A stretch of DNA of 64,000 nucleotides, taken from Castellaniella sp040276065 (GTDB lineage Bacteria > Pseudomonadota > Gammaproteobacteria > Burkholderiales > Burkholderiaceae_B). Below, in pieces: positions 35,962-45,394 of this stretch (its first letter is position 1; every line of letters starts with the position of its first letter). Below the pieces are notes generated by a model, which saw only the letters and a list, made by a program, of their open reading frames with translations, made no database searches and was not told the origin of the DNA. The position numbers and the translations under genes are program-made. Where the stretch lies: positions 434,001-498,000 of the forward strand of contig NZ_JBELOI010000001.1 in NCBI RefSeq assembly GCF_040276065.1, given 5' to 3'.

Positions 35962-36708
35962 ATGGTCTTGCGTCAAATTGGGCACGGGCGCCCGCTCTTG
36001 CTGGTGCATTCGCTTCTTGCGGACAGTCGCAGCATGGATGCCTTGGCATCGGAGCTTTCTTCGGGGTATCGCGTCGTCATCCCCGATCTGCCGGGCTATG
36101 GCGGATCACCCCGCTCCGGCGCATCGATTCCGGAAGTCGCGGCGGAATTGATGGCGGCGCTGGCAGCCGATGGCCTGAACCATGAACTCGGTGTCCTTGG
36201 CAATGGCTACGGCGGATTTGTTGCCTTGTCGCTGGCTCAGCAGTTTCCGGAGGAGGTCCGGCGGTTGGTCCTGCTCGATAGCGCAGCGGCTTTCCCGCCG
36301 GCGGGCAAAGAGGGTGTGCGGGCGATGATGGACAGCGTGCGGGAGGGCGGCATGCCCGCCGTCATGGATATCGCCTTGTCGCGCTTGTTTCCGCCGGCCT
36401 ATGCGCAGGCCCACCCGGGCGCGGTGGCCTCCTGCCGGGCGGCGCTGGCGGAGATGGATGCAGAGGCCTTCATCGGGATGTGCCGCAATCTGATGATGGT
36501 GGACTTGCGCCCGGGCCTGGCATCCGTCCAAAGCCGGACGCTTGTGGTGGTCGGGCTGGAGGACCAGGCGACGCCGGTTGCCTTGGCACGTGAGCTGGCA
36601 GCGGTGATTCCGGACGCGCAGCTCACCGAGCTGGCTGGTTGCGGGCACGCGCCCCACATACAGATGCCGGAGGTCGTCACGCCCTTGATCAAGGCATTCC
36701 TGGCCTAG
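35962..36708 (+). CDS. Alpha/beta-hydrolase-fold protein lacking the nucleophile serine
   Basis: 248 residues with the fold's usual landmarks: LLLVHSLLADSRSMDALA, VVIPDLPGYGGSP, the acid in VVGLEDQATPV and the His in AGCGHAPHIQMPE. The nucleophile elbow, normally G-x-S-x-G, reads GNGYGG, so Ser (usually GNSYGG or GNSMGG) is replaced by Gly through one base (GGC instead of AGC). A classical hydrolase mechanism is not possible unless this is a sequence error. First gene of the rightward arm, with an AT-rich leader and GGAGGG before the ATG. Confidence 0.85.
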   Translation: MVLRQIGHGRPLLLVHSLLADSRSMDALASELSSGYRVVIPDLPGYGGSPRSGASIPEVAAELMAALAADGLNHELGVLGNGYGGFVALSLAQQFPEEVRRLVLLDSAAAFPPAGKEGVRAMMDSVREGGMPAVMDIALSRLFPPAYAQAHPGAVASCRAALAEMDAEAFIGMCRNLMMVDLRPGLASVQSRTLVVVGLEDQATPVALARELAAVIPDAQLTELAGCGHAPHIQMPEVVTPLIKAFLA

Positions 36709-36884
36709 AGTGCTGCGCAAGAGGGGAGGTCATCGCGGCCAGAAAAATTCGCGCAACCCGCTTCCCGGTGCGGTGCCCGAAAATTTCTTCGCGATTAGGG
36801 GATTACCCGTATTTTGCGTATTTCATGACAATGCGATATGGACTGTGTTTAGAGAAATCAGTACCATTCGCTTCATAAATCGCC

Positions 36885-36900
36885 TTGCATACGAATGCAA
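36885..36900. promoter_or_regulatory. LacI-type operator 1
   Basis: TTGCAT-ACGA-ATGCAA (with an outer C/G pair, 36884-36901), an inverted repeat around a central CG. It lies 100 bases before the dimethylformamidase-like gene. The same arms recur at 39250. The cluster encodes its own LacI regulator (47538). Confidence 0.65.
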
Positions 36901-37000
36901 GAAGACAAAACCAGCCATCGTCATCCCATGTGCGAATGGTGTAGCCGCTCCGGCGCGGTCCAGGGATCCCCTGTTTGAGCCCGGAGCAAGGAGGGGCCCG

Positions 37001-39184
37001 ATGCCTGTGACTCGTGGTGCTGCGCAACCGCCCATCGTCGGTTATGTGACTCCCTTGCGGGGCCGGCCGGGTTCTCGGCTCGAGTTCAAGATCAGTTCCG
37101 CTGGCGATGCGCCGTTCTCGGCGCATGTGGTCAGGATTGACTGTGCGGATCCGAATCCAGACGGGCCTGGGATGAAGTGCGTGCCGGTGGATTTCGAGCT
37201 CGATGCCGATCCACGCCCGGGCCTGTATCAGACCACGCAATTGGGTTCGTATGGCATCGCCCCGATAGCACCGATAAAGCCCGGCGATGATTTCGTCGTG
37301 GAACTCGGGTTCCAAAGTCTGTTGGTCAAGGAGGATCCCCAGGCTCTGGTGTCCATCCAGGACGAAGGCGGCTCGCAGGGGGTCGTGATTGCTGTTGCGA
37401 ACGGCGAACTGGTCTTGCACGGGCTCGACAGGCCCGGTGACGCGGCCTTGCTGGCGACGGGTTTGGGCGTGGACCGCGGCGCGTGGTATTTCATACGGGC
37501 GGCGTTTTCACGGGATGGTGTCGATATCGAGCTGATTGCGCATGAGCACGGGACGCCCGCCGGGACGGCGCGCGCCAAGACGCCGCTGCCGGCAGACTGG
37601 CGTGGCCGGGCGCTGGATCGCGTCCTGGTGGCCGGTGCGAGACGCGGAGATCGGCCCTTCTGGTTTTTCGATGGGCGTATCGAGGCTCCGGGTGTGTCGC
37701 TGGACGGAGGTGCGCGCTGCATCGCGCGGTGGGATTTCTCCAGCGACATGGAGGAATCATGCGTCGCGAACACGGTTGACCAAGACGGCGGGATGCGGTT
37801 GATCAATGCGCCGATGCGTGCGGTGCGCGGCATGCGCTGGAGCGGCCTGATCATGGATTGGAAGGACGGGCCCGAGGAGTACGCGGCCATTCATTTCCAT
37901 GCGGACGACTTGTCGGACTGCGGTTGGGAAACGAGCCTGGTCCTGCGGATTCCCCAGTCGGCGCGCTCTGCGGTCTATGGCCTGGTCGTCGATAACGGGC
38001 AGGGCCGCGACACAATTCCGTTCTTTGTCGTTCCCGCCAAGTCGGGACCCCATGCGCGCGTGGCGTATCTGGCCTCTACGCTGACTTACCTGGCCTATGG
38101 AAACCATGCGCGCGGCAATTACCCGGGCGCGCTGGCCGAACGGATCGAACGCTGGGGTGCGTATCCCCATAATCCCGATAGGGTCCCGCAGTTTGGCCTG
38201 TCCACCTACAACCGCCATCCCGATGGTTCCGGCGTCAGCCTGTCGTCCAGGCTGCGGCCCTTGCTGACCATGCGGCCGGGTTATCTGACCTTTGCGGACT
38301 CACGCGGCTCGGGGCTGCGTCATTTTCCCGCGGATTCGCATCTGACCGACTGGCTCGCGGCGAAAGGCATTGCCTACGATGTGATCACCGACGAGGATCT
38401 GCACGAGGAGGGTGCCGAGGTGCTGGCGCCGTACGATCTCCTGCTCACCGGATCCCATCCCGAATACCATACCCGCGCCATGCTGGAGGCGTTGATCGAC
38501 TTTCGCCGGAATGGCGGCCACTTGGCCTACCTCGGCGGCAATGGGTTCTATTGGAAGATCGCCTTGGGCGGCGCCGATGATGAGTTGCTGGAAATTCGCC
38601 GCGCCGAAGGCGGCGTACGCGCCTGGGCGAGCGAGCCCGGGGAATATTATCACCAGTTGGACGGCGGCTACGGCGGCCTGTGGCGCCGCAACGGCCTGGC
38701 GCCTCAAGCGGTTGGCGGGGTCGGTTTCACTGTGCAGGGCGAATTCGAAGGGAGCCATTACCGTCGGACGCCCGAGTCCCGCGACGCCGGCGTTGCCTGG
38801 CTGTTCGATGGCGTCAAGGATGAAACCTTTGGCGGATTTGGCTTGTCGGGCGGTGGTGCGGCGGGCTTCGAACTCGACCAGGCGGACCAGAGCCTCGGGA
38901 CTCCGGATCATGCCGTCGTCGTCGCCGTATCCGAGCAGCACGGCCCCTCGTTCAAGACCGCCCCTGAGGAAATTCTGACCTGGACGCTGCCGGGCGCGTC
39001 GGAGCGCGCGCACCCGGGCATTTGTTCGCACATGATTTATGCCGCGCCGCGCGAAGGGTGGGGCAGTTTGTTCGCGGTCGGCTCGATCACCTTTCTGGGC
39101 AGCCTCTCGCATGACGGATACGCAAACGATGTATCCAAGGTTCTTGAAAATTATATCGGCAGGGTTTTGCAGGCCGCGGGCTAA
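37001..39184 (+). CDS. N,N-dimethylformamidase large (beta) subunit-like protein
   Basis: 727 residues, close to the roughly 760 of the DMFase large subunit. The N-terminal half is a beta-rich, LamG-like region (about residues 1-260). The C-terminal half is the DMFase beta-type domain, with a YLAYGNHARGNYPG segment near 360 and GSHPEYHTRAMLEAL near 485, which provides the His-x-Glu pair and nearby Tyr comparable to the iron ligands (Tyr, His, Glu) described for DMFase. The enzyme cleaves a formamide C-N bond in the archetype; the substrate here is unknown. No small-subunit gene is present nearby. Start ATG 37001 is set by AAGGAGG six bases upstream. The gap 36709-37000 holds operator 1 and no gene. 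Confidence 0.85.
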   Translation: MPVTRGAAQPPIVGYVTPLRGRPGSRLEFKISSAGDAPFSAHVVRIDCADPNPDGPGMKCVPVDFELDADPRPGLYQTTQLGSYGIAPIAPIKPGDDFVVELGFQSLLVKEDPQALVSIQDEGGSQGVVIAVANGELVLHGLDRPGDAALLATGLGVDRGAWYFIRAAFSRDGVDIELIAHEHGTPAGTARAKTPLPADWRGRALDRVLVAGARRGDRPFWFFDGRIEAPGVSLDGGARCIARWDFSSDMEESCVANTVDQDGGMRLINAPMRAVRGMRWSGLIMDWKDGPEEYAAIHFHADDLSDCGWETSLVLRIPQSARSAVYGLVVDNGQGRDTIPFFVVPAKSGPHARVAYLASTLTYLAYGNHARGNYPGALAERIERWGAYPHNPDRVPQFGLSTYNRHPDGSGVSLSSRLRPLLTMRPGYLTFADSRGSGLRHFPADSHLTDWLAAKGIAYDVITDEDLHEEGAEVLAPYDLLLTGSHPEYHTRAMLEALIDFRRNGGHLAYLGGNGFYWKIALGGADDELLEIRRAEGGVRAWASEPGEYYHQLDGGYGGLWRRNGLAPQAVGGVGFTVQGEFEGSHYRRTPESRDAGVAWLFDGVKDETFGGFGLSGGGAAGFELDQADQSLGTPDHAVVVAVSEQHGPSFKTAPEEILTWTLPGASERAHPGICSHMIYAAPREGWGSLFAVGSITFLGSLSHDGYANDVSKVLENYIGRVLQAAG

Positions 39185-39249
39185 GGCACCGCGACATGGG
39201 TCCCTGGCCATCGGCGCGCGGTCGTGAGGGCAGGGTCCTCGTCATGAGG

Positions 39250-39265
39250 TTGCATGCGAATGCAA
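39250..39265. promoter_or_regulatory. LacI-type operator 2
   Basis: TTGCAT-GCGA-ATGCAA, identical to operator 1 except one central base, 57 bases before the TRAP permease gene. The recurrence in two leaders of one gene cluster supports a common regulator. Confidence 0.65.
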
Positions 39266-39321
39266 AATGTGAATGGATATCCGGTGAGGGCTTGCCCTCG
39301 CCGAGGCGATAGGAGAAGCGC

Positions 39322-40638
39322 ATGGAAAGTTTCGATCTGCTGCGAAATATAAGCATCATCCTGGGTATTTTGCTGCCGCTCCTGTTTATTGGCATGCATA
39401 TCGGGATCGCCATGGCATGCGTGGGGATCTTCGCGCTCGTCGTTCTGGCCGATAGCGGCGGCAGCCTGATCATGCTGGGTCTGCTGCTGTTCAACACACT
39501 GGCCGACCAATACGCGCTGATTTCACTGCCCTTGTTCGTTTTCATGGGCTATCTGATCCTGCACATCGGACTGGCCGAGAAGATATTCAACGGCAGCAAA
39601 GCCCTGGTGTCCTCGGTCCCCGGCGGCCTGCTGCATGCGAATATCTTCAGCTCGGCCATTTTCTCGGCCATGTGCGGCTCGAGTGTCGCCACGGCGGCAT
39701 CCCTGGGGTCGGTGGCCATTTCACTCGAGATCGACGAGCACAAATACCCCCCGCGCTCGGTCATGGGCTCGCTTGCCGCTGGCGGGACTCTGGGGATCCT
39801 GATTCCGCCCAGCGTGACCTTCATCGCCTACGGGGTATTCGTTGGCGAATCGATCGGCCAATTGTTCGCCGCGGGAATCATACCGGGCATCCTGCTGGCG
39901 CTGATCTTCATGGTGTGGATCTATCTGCGTGCCGTGATCCAGCCCTCGTCATCGGGTCCGAAACTGCCGTTTTCCTTTGTCGAGGCCATGCGCGGTTTGT
40001 ACGGCATGTGGTCCGCCCTCGCCTTGATCATCGCCATCATTGCGTCGATGTACACCGGCCTGGCGACGCCGACCGAGGCGGCCGCGCTGGGTTGCGTATT
40101 CGCGGCCTTGATCGGGGTGTTCGGCGGACGCCTGAGCTGGGCGACGATCCGGAATGCGGCCCAGGATGCCGTCTATACGACGTGCTTCTTGATCCTGTTG
40201 ATCGTCACGGCGCAGATCGTTTCGCTGGCGCTGTCGATGCTCGAGGTGCCGCAGCAGATCACGGCATGGGTCACCAGCATGGACTTTTCGATCCCGCTGC
40301 TCTTTACCGTCCTCGTCGTGATGTACATCTGCCTGGGTATGTTCCTGGAGCCCGCCTCCATGTTGTTCCTCACCTTGCCGATCGTGCATCCGCTGATGGT
40401 TTCCCTCGGATTTTCGCCGGTATGGCTTGGCGTGGTGCTGGTCGTGCTGGTGGAGCTCTCGAACCTCACGCCCCCGGTCGGCTTTAACCTGTTTGTGATC
40501 CAGGGCGTATCGGGCGGGCGTCCGATGAAGGATGTCGTCATTGGTACGATCCCCTACTGGATGCTGCTGATCCTCATGTTGGCCCTCTTGTATCTGTTTC
40601 CGCAGATTGCATTGTGGCTGCCTGGGAAATTGTTCTGA
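39322..40638 (+). CDS. TRAP transporter large permease (DctM-like)
   Basis: 438 residues, about 12 hydrophobic segments, with the DctM hallmarks LGSVAISLEIDEHKYPPR, GGTLGILIPPSVTFIAYG, GLATPTEAAALG and LSNLTPPVGFNLFVIQG. Uses a sodium gradient to import an organic acid-like solute. Its partners DctP and DctQ are not adjacent but two genes downstream, split by the amidohydrolase gene. AGGAGA precedes the ATG. Confidence 0.95.
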   Translation: MESFDLLRNISIILGILLPLLFIGMHIGIAMACVGIFALVVLADSGGSLIMLGLLLFNTLADQYALISLPLFVFMGYLILHIGLAEKIFNGSKALVSSVPGGLLHANIFSSAIFSAMCGSSVATAASLGSVAISLEIDEHKYPPRSVMGSLAAGGTLGILIPPSVTFIAYGVFVGESIGQLFAAGIIPGILLALIFMVWIYLRAVIQPSSSGPKLPFSFVEAMRGLYGMWSALALIIAIIASMYTGLATPTEAAALGCVFAALIGVFGGRLSWATIRNAAQDAVYTTCFLILLIVTAQIVSLALSMLEVPQQITAWVTSMDFSIPLLFTVLVVMYICLGMFLEPASMLFLTLPIVHPLMVSLGFSPVWLGVVLVVLVELSNLTPPVGFNLFVIQGVSGGRPMKDVVIGTIPYWMLLILMLALLYLFPQIALWLPGKLF

Positions 40639-40705
40639 GCGTAATGGGTGAGTGGTTCTCCGATGGTCTTTTTGATACAGCCCGCGGGGGCTGGGGAGGC
40701 TGAAA

Positions 40706-42301
40706 ATGTTTGACGTGATCTTGACGGGCGGTCTGATCGTGGACGGCTCGGGCCAGCCGGGGTACGAGGCTGATGTCGGAATCGCCGGGGATACGGTGAC
40801 CGCGATCGGCAATCTGGCGGGGGCGGAATGTCGCCGCCGCGTCGATGCGCGCGGCTCGATCGTGTCGCCAGGCTTCATCGATCTGCACACGCATTCCGAT
40901 TTCACCTTGCTGGTGGACGGGAAGGCCGAGAGCCAGGTTCACCAGGGGGTGACGTTCGAGGCTATCGGGAATTGTGGGCATAGCTGTGCGCCGGTGATCG
41001 GGGACCCTGCCATTCTCAAGCGCAGCATCGTGGGGCATCACTCGAGCATCGATATCACATGGCGCACGTTCGCGGAGTATCTCGACCAACTGGAGAGCCG
41101 CCCGCTTGGCGTGAATGTCGCCGCCTACGTTGGCCACGGGCCTTTGCGCATCGGGGTGCTGAAAGGGCAGCAGCGCCCCGCCACGATGGACGAGACGCGG
41201 CAGATGGCGCGCCTGCTCGAGCAGAGCCTGGAAGAGGGCGCCATCGGTTTTTCGACGGGGCTCGAGTATTCGCCGGGCAATGCGTCCAGGACCGAGGAGG
41301 TCCTGGAGCTTTGCAAAGTCACCGCCCGCAAGGACAAGGTCTACGCCACCCACGTCCGAAACCGGGATTACTTCTACGAACAGGGCATCGGCGAGGCCCT
41401 GTCTGTGGCGCGGCTCTCGGGGGTACAGACCCAGATCTCGCACATCACGCCAAAGTTCGGCGCGCCGCCGGAGGCCACCGCACACACCCTGGAAATGGTC
41501 CAATGGACGCGCGACCAGGGTGTCGATGTGGGTTTTGACGCGATTCCTCACGAGTGGGGCCCCACCTTGCTGAGCGCCGTGCTGCCTCCGTGGGCGTTCG
41601 AGGGCGGGATCGAGCAGATACGGGCGCGCTTACGGGACCCCGAGACCCGCGAGCTGATCAAGCAGAACCCCCTGACCATCTGGAAGCTGGTGCCTGCCAG
41701 GCGCTGGAGCCAGTTGATTCTCTTTGCCTCGGAGGCCAACAAGGCGCTGGTCGGCCTGAGCTTCGAGGAAATCGCCCGGATGCGCAACTGCGATCCCTAC
41801 GACGCCATCCTGGACCTGCTGCTCGAGGAGGGCGAGAACCTCTACAACGCCACCTGGGTCGGCCACATTCTCACCGAAGCGGACCTGACGCTGACCATGG
41901 CGCATCCGGATTGCGCGATCATGTCCGACACGATTGCGCTGGCCCCCTATGGCGAACTCGCGGACATGAAGTTTTCGCCATCCTCGTACGGTTGGGTGGC
42001 GAAATGGCTGGGCCAGTATGTCCGGGACAAGAAAATCGTGCCCCTCGAGGAGGCGGTGCGCAAAATCACCTCGTTGCCGGCCCGCCGCCTGGGGCTCAAG
42101 AGGCGCGGCCACTTGCGCGTGGGCAGCTATGCCGATATCACCGTCTTCGATCCGGGCCGGATCGAGGACAAATCCACAATTGCGCGGCCCAATGTCTATC
42201 CCGTGGGCATTGAGTACGTCATGGTCAACGGCCAGTTGGCCGTCGAAGCGGGAGAGCGTATGCCAGTCAATGCCGGACGCGTGGTCCGCGGCTGGGAATA
42301 G
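40706..42301 (+). CDS. N-acyl-D-amino-acid deacylase (D-aminoacylase) family amidohydrolase
   Basis: 531 residues, amidohydrolase superfamily. Metal-binding DLHTHSDFTLL at about residue 60, the conserved Cys in EAIGNCGHSCAP, then GFSTGLEYSPG, YATHVRNRD and the C-terminal YADITVFDP. The family removes N-acyl groups from D-amino acids or related amides. Lying between the TRAP subunit genes, it probably acts on the imported compound. GGGGAGG lies before the ATG. Confidence 0.9.
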   Translation: MFDVILTGGLIVDGSGQPGYEADVGIAGDTVTAIGNLAGAECRRRVDARGSIVSPGFIDLHTHSDFTLLVDGKAESQVHQGVTFEAIGNCGHSCAPVIGDPAILKRSIVGHHSSIDITWRTFAEYLDQLESRPLGVNVAAYVGHGPLRIGVLKGQQRPATMDETRQMARLLEQSLEEGAIGFSTGLEYSPGNASRTEEVLELCKVTARKDKVYATHVRNRDYFYEQGIGEALSVARLSGVQTQISHITPKFGAPPEATAHTLEMVQWTRDQGVDVGFDAIPHEWGPTLLSAVLPPWAFEGGIEQIRARLRDPETRELIKQNPLTIWKLVPARRWSQLILFASEANKALVGLSFEEIARMRNCDPYDAILDLLLEEGENLYNATWVGHILTEADLTLTMAHPDCAIMSDTIALAPYGELADMKFSPSSYGWVAKWLGQYVRDKKIVPLEEAVRKITSLPARRLGLKRRGHLRVGSYADITVFDPGRIEDKSTIARPNVYPVGIEYVMVNGQLAVEAGERMPVNAGRVVRGWE

Positions 42302-42328
42302 AGTAGTTTTTTTTTGGGGAGATCGATC

Positions 42329-43351
42329 ATGAAAAATATGATTCAAAAACTAGTCGTCACAGTGGTTGGCGCATCCTGCCTGCAATGGGGCGCCGTGGCC
42401 CTCGCGCAGGAGAAAGTATCCTGGACAATGGTGTCGCCGTTCCCGGCGTCCGACGTCACCACGCACCGCATGCAGGACTTCGCGAAGGCGGCCGAGAAAG
42501 CCACGGATGGCAGGTTCCGCCTGAAGGTGCTGGTGGCGGGGCAGCATCCCTATCAGTATCGCGACGGGCTGCGGATCGCCACGGATGGCTTGGCCGAGAT
42601 TTCTCACACCGGCTTGACCTACCTGAGCTCTGTCGAGTCCTGGTTCGCGCTGCCCATGGTGCCTTTCGCGGTGCCCTATGACAAACAGCATGAGTTCACG
42701 CGCCGCTGGCACGAAGAGGTGGCCAATCCGTACCTGAAGGAAAAGTACGGTCTGAAAGTCCTGGCCTACTTCCTGGATTCGGGTGGCTGGGGCAATGCGA
42801 TTCATACTCCGGTGCCGCTGAAGGATTTCGATTCCCTCAAGGGGCTGATGATTCGCGCCCACGACAAGAACACGGCGGCCCTGGCCCAGGTGCTCGGCGC
42901 GACGCCCGCGACGGTGCCCTACAGCGAGCTGTATGTGGCCGTTCAGCGAAAGTCGATCGATGGCGTGATGACCTCGCTCCAGGGGGCATATGCCCAAAAG
43001 CTCTGGGAGCTCCTGAAATTCACGAACATGTATGAGCCCTATTACGGCGTCGACGAGATCGTCGTCAGCCAAAAGAAATGGGACTCGCTGCCGGACGATC
43101 TCAAGCCCAAGCTTGCGGCCTTGTTCGAAGAGTGGTTCTCGTTGGCGCCGATGTACGAGTTCCACAGCAAGTTCAATCAGGAGATCGTCGAAGGTGCCAA
43201 GGCGCAAGGCGCGACCTTTGACGAGATCTCTCCGGAAATGCGCGCCGAGGCTCGCAAGCGCACCGCCAGCCTGCTGACCGATTATGTCGAGTCGGGTGGG
43301 GAAATGGCCGCAAAGAGCGTCAAGCTCTTGAACGAGGTGGTGGCTGACTGA
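42329..43351 (+). CDS. TRAP transporter solute-binding protein (DctP-like)
   Basis: 340 residues. Signal peptide with a cleavage site near VALAQEK, then the DctP/TAXI-type fold: FAKAAEKATDGRFRLKVLVAGQ, LKGLMIRAHDKNTAALAQVLGATPATVPYSELYVAVQRKSIDG. The Arg of LMIRAHD would bind the carboxylate of the ligand in typical DctP proteins. Start ATG 42329 after GGGGAGATCGATC. Confidence 0.94.
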   Translation: MKNMIQKLVVTVVGASCLQWGAVALAQEKVSWTMVSPFPASDVTTHRMQDFAKAAEKATDGRFRLKVLVAGQHPYQYRDGLRIATDGLAEISHTGLTYLSSVESWFALPMVPFAVPYDKQHEFTRRWHEEVANPYLKEKYGLKVLAYFLDSGGWGNAIHTPVPLKDFDSLKGLMIRAHDKNTAALAQVLGATPATVPYSELYVAVQRKSIDGVMTSLQGAYAQKLWELLKFTNMYEPYYGVDEIVVSQKKWDSLPDDLKPKLAALFEEWFSLAPMYEFHSKFNQEIVEGAKAQGATFDEISPEMRAEARKRTASLLTDYVESGGEMAAKSVKLLNEVVAD

Positions 43352-43384
43352 GCCGAGCCGCCAGGGGTAATCATCGGAGGCAAT

Positions 43385-43939
43385 ATGATGGCCAATATTT
43401 CCGTATTCTTGGATCGTCAGGTCGAGAGGGTATCGGCGGCGGGAAACTGGATCTCGTGCATGGCGCTGATTGTCGTGGCCTTGGGCGTGACGGTAAACGC
43501 GTTTTCCCGATTCCTCTTCAAGCAGCCGATGATGTTCGTCGACGAGTACGCGCAGTACCTCCTGGTGGCGATATTCTATTTCGGGGTGGGGTACACGCTG
43601 AGGGCGGGCAAGCACGTGTCGGTGCGGATGCTCGTGGATCGTCTGCACGGCGCGTCCCGCGCGGTCGTGCAGTTGCTGGTGTCATCGGCCAGCCTCGTGA
43701 TCATCGGCATGCTGACCTGGTATAGCTGGCTGTCGTTCATGTCGACGTACCGGGCCGGCATGGTATCCCTGACCCCGCTCGAGACGCCGCTCTCGATTCC
43801 TTTCGCATTCGTGTCGATCGGCATGACCATATTCTTTCTAGAAGCAGCCATGATCGTCATCAAGACGCTCGGTTCGCTGCTGGCGGGGCGGTTCGAAGAG
43901 GTGGGGCACGAGGACCCGGGTATCGGGATGATGGATTGA
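43385..43939 (+). CDS. TRAP transporter small permease (DctQ-like)
   Basis: 184 residues, four hydrophobic segments, DctQ pattern: VNAFSRFLFKQPMMFVDEYAQYLLVAIFYFGVGYTLRAGKHVSV. Follows the binding-protein gene by 33 bases with GGAGG before ATG. Partner of the DctM protein encoded upstream. Confidence 0.92.
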   Translation: MMANISVFLDRQVERVSAAGNWISCMALIVVALGVTVNAFSRFLFKQPMMFVDEYAQYLLVAIFYFGVGYTLRAGKHVSVRMLVDRLHGASRAVVQLLVSSASLVIIGMLTWYSWLSFMSTYRAGMVSLTPLETPLSIPFAFVSIGMTIFFLEAAMIVIKTLGSLLAGRFEEVGHEDPGIGMMD

Positions 43940-44008
43940 GGGTGGGCGGGGTTCCGGGCGGCGGCAGGGCGCCTGCCCGCCCGCGCCTATATTTCAGAGA
44001 GTTTGGAC

Positions 44009-45379
44009 ATGGGTGATATCAAACATTTATGGATAAACCAGCACGCCGAGGGACAGCAGTTGCCCCTGGCGGTTGGCGGCGATGGCGTCTTCGTCATCGA
44101 TAGCACGGGAAAGCGCTACCTCGACGGATCCGCGGGTCCGGCGTTGTTCTGCCTCGGGCACAACAATCGCGAGGTCGTCGATGCGATCAAGGCGCAATAC
44201 GATACCTTGGAGTTCGGCTATACCACGATGTTCTCCAGCCCGGTCATCGATGAGCTGTCGCAGATCGTGGCCGAGAGCGCGGGCGGCAACCTGCGCCGTG
44301 TCGCTTACGTCTCCAGCGGCTCGGAGGCGACCGACACGGCGATGAAGGCCGCGCTGCAATACCATCTGGCCAGGGGCGAGGGGGGGCGCACGCACTTCAT
44401 CGCCCGACGCCAGTCCTGGCATGGCTACACGTTCGGCGCGCTGTCGCTGTCCGGACATCCTGCCCGTCGCCGGCCGTATGTGAACGCCCTGATGCCGGGT
44501 GTCACGCATGTGTCGCCGGCCAACAGCTATCGTCCGCCCGCAGGGGTGCGGGACGAGGATCTGGTGGATTTCCTGGCGCTCGAGCTCGAGCGCACGATTC
44601 TCGATATTGGTGCCGAGAAAGTCGCCGCGTTCTTCATGGAGCCCGTCGTGGGGGCCGCGGGCGGTGCCGTTCCCGCGCCGCAGGGCTATGCGCAGCGCAT
44701 TCAGGAGGTGTGCCGGCGATACGGCGTGCTGCTGGTCGCCGACGAGGTCATGTGCGGCGTCGGTCGTTGCGGCACCTGGCGCGCGTTGGCGCACGACGGG
44801 GTCGAGCCGGACATCATGTATACGGCCAAGGGGCTGGCGGGCGGGTATGCGCCGATCGGCGCCGTACTGTTCTCCGACAAGGTGTACGAGCCCATTGCCC
44901 GGCAATTTGGCACTTTGGCCAGCGTGCATACGTATTCAGGCCACACCGCCGCCTGTGCTGCCGCACTCGCCGTCCAGCGGATCATCCGGCGCGACGGCCT
45001 GGTCGACAAGTGCGCGCAGGACGGCGAGTACATCATGACGCAGTTGCGACAGCGCCTGGGCGATCGTCCCTACATCGGCGATATCCGAGGCAGGGGACTG
45101 TTCATCGGCATCGAACTCGTGCGCGACCGCCAGACCAAGGCACCGTTCGCCGCGGCACTGGGCTTGGCGCAAAAGGTGAGGGACGCCTCATTCCAGAGGG
45201 GCTTGATCTGCTATCCCTCGCCGGGAACCGTGGACGGTTATCAAGGGGACCACATTGTGCTCTCGCCGCCCTACACGATCACCCGGCCCGAAATCGATCT
45301 GATGATCGATTTGCTGGTCGAATCTCTGGATCAGGTCATGCTGGCCCAGGGGGCGCTCGATGCGTCTTCTTCACATTAA
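44009..45379 (+). CDS. Class III aminotransferase
   Basis: 456 residues, PLP-dependent omega-type transaminase. YVSSGSEATDTAMKAA (phosphate-binding region), RRQSWHGYTFGALSLSGHP, and the PLP lysine in MYTAKGLAGGYAPIGAV; the C-terminal half has FIGIELVRDRQTK. Converts a primary amine to an aldehyde or ketone, using 2-oxo acids as acceptor. Start ATG 44009 (MGDIKHLWINQHAEG). Probably acts after amide hydrolysis in the same pathway. Confidence 0.92.
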   Translation: MGDIKHLWINQHAEGQQLPLAVGGDGVFVIDSTGKRYLDGSAGPALFCLGHNNREVVDAIKAQYDTLEFGYTTMFSSPVIDELSQIVAESAGGNLRRVAYVSSGSEATDTAMKAALQYHLARGEGGRTHFIARRQSWHGYTFGALSLSGHPARRRPYVNALMPGVTHVSPANSYRPPAGVRDEDLVDFLALELERTILDIGAEKVAAFFMEPVVGAAGGAVPAPQGYAQRIQEVCRRYGVLLVADEVMCGVGRCGTWRALAHDGVEPDIMYTAKGLAGGYAPIGAVLFSDKVYEPIARQFGTLASVHTYSGHTAACAAALAVQRIIRRDGLVDKCAQDGEYIMTQLRQRLGDRPYIGDIRGRGLFIGIELVRDRQTKAPFAAALGLAQKVRDASFQRGLICYPSPGTVDGYQGDHIVLSPPYTITRPEIDLMIDLLVESLDQVMLAQGALDASSSH

Positions 45380-45394
45380 TGGAACTGTCTGAAC

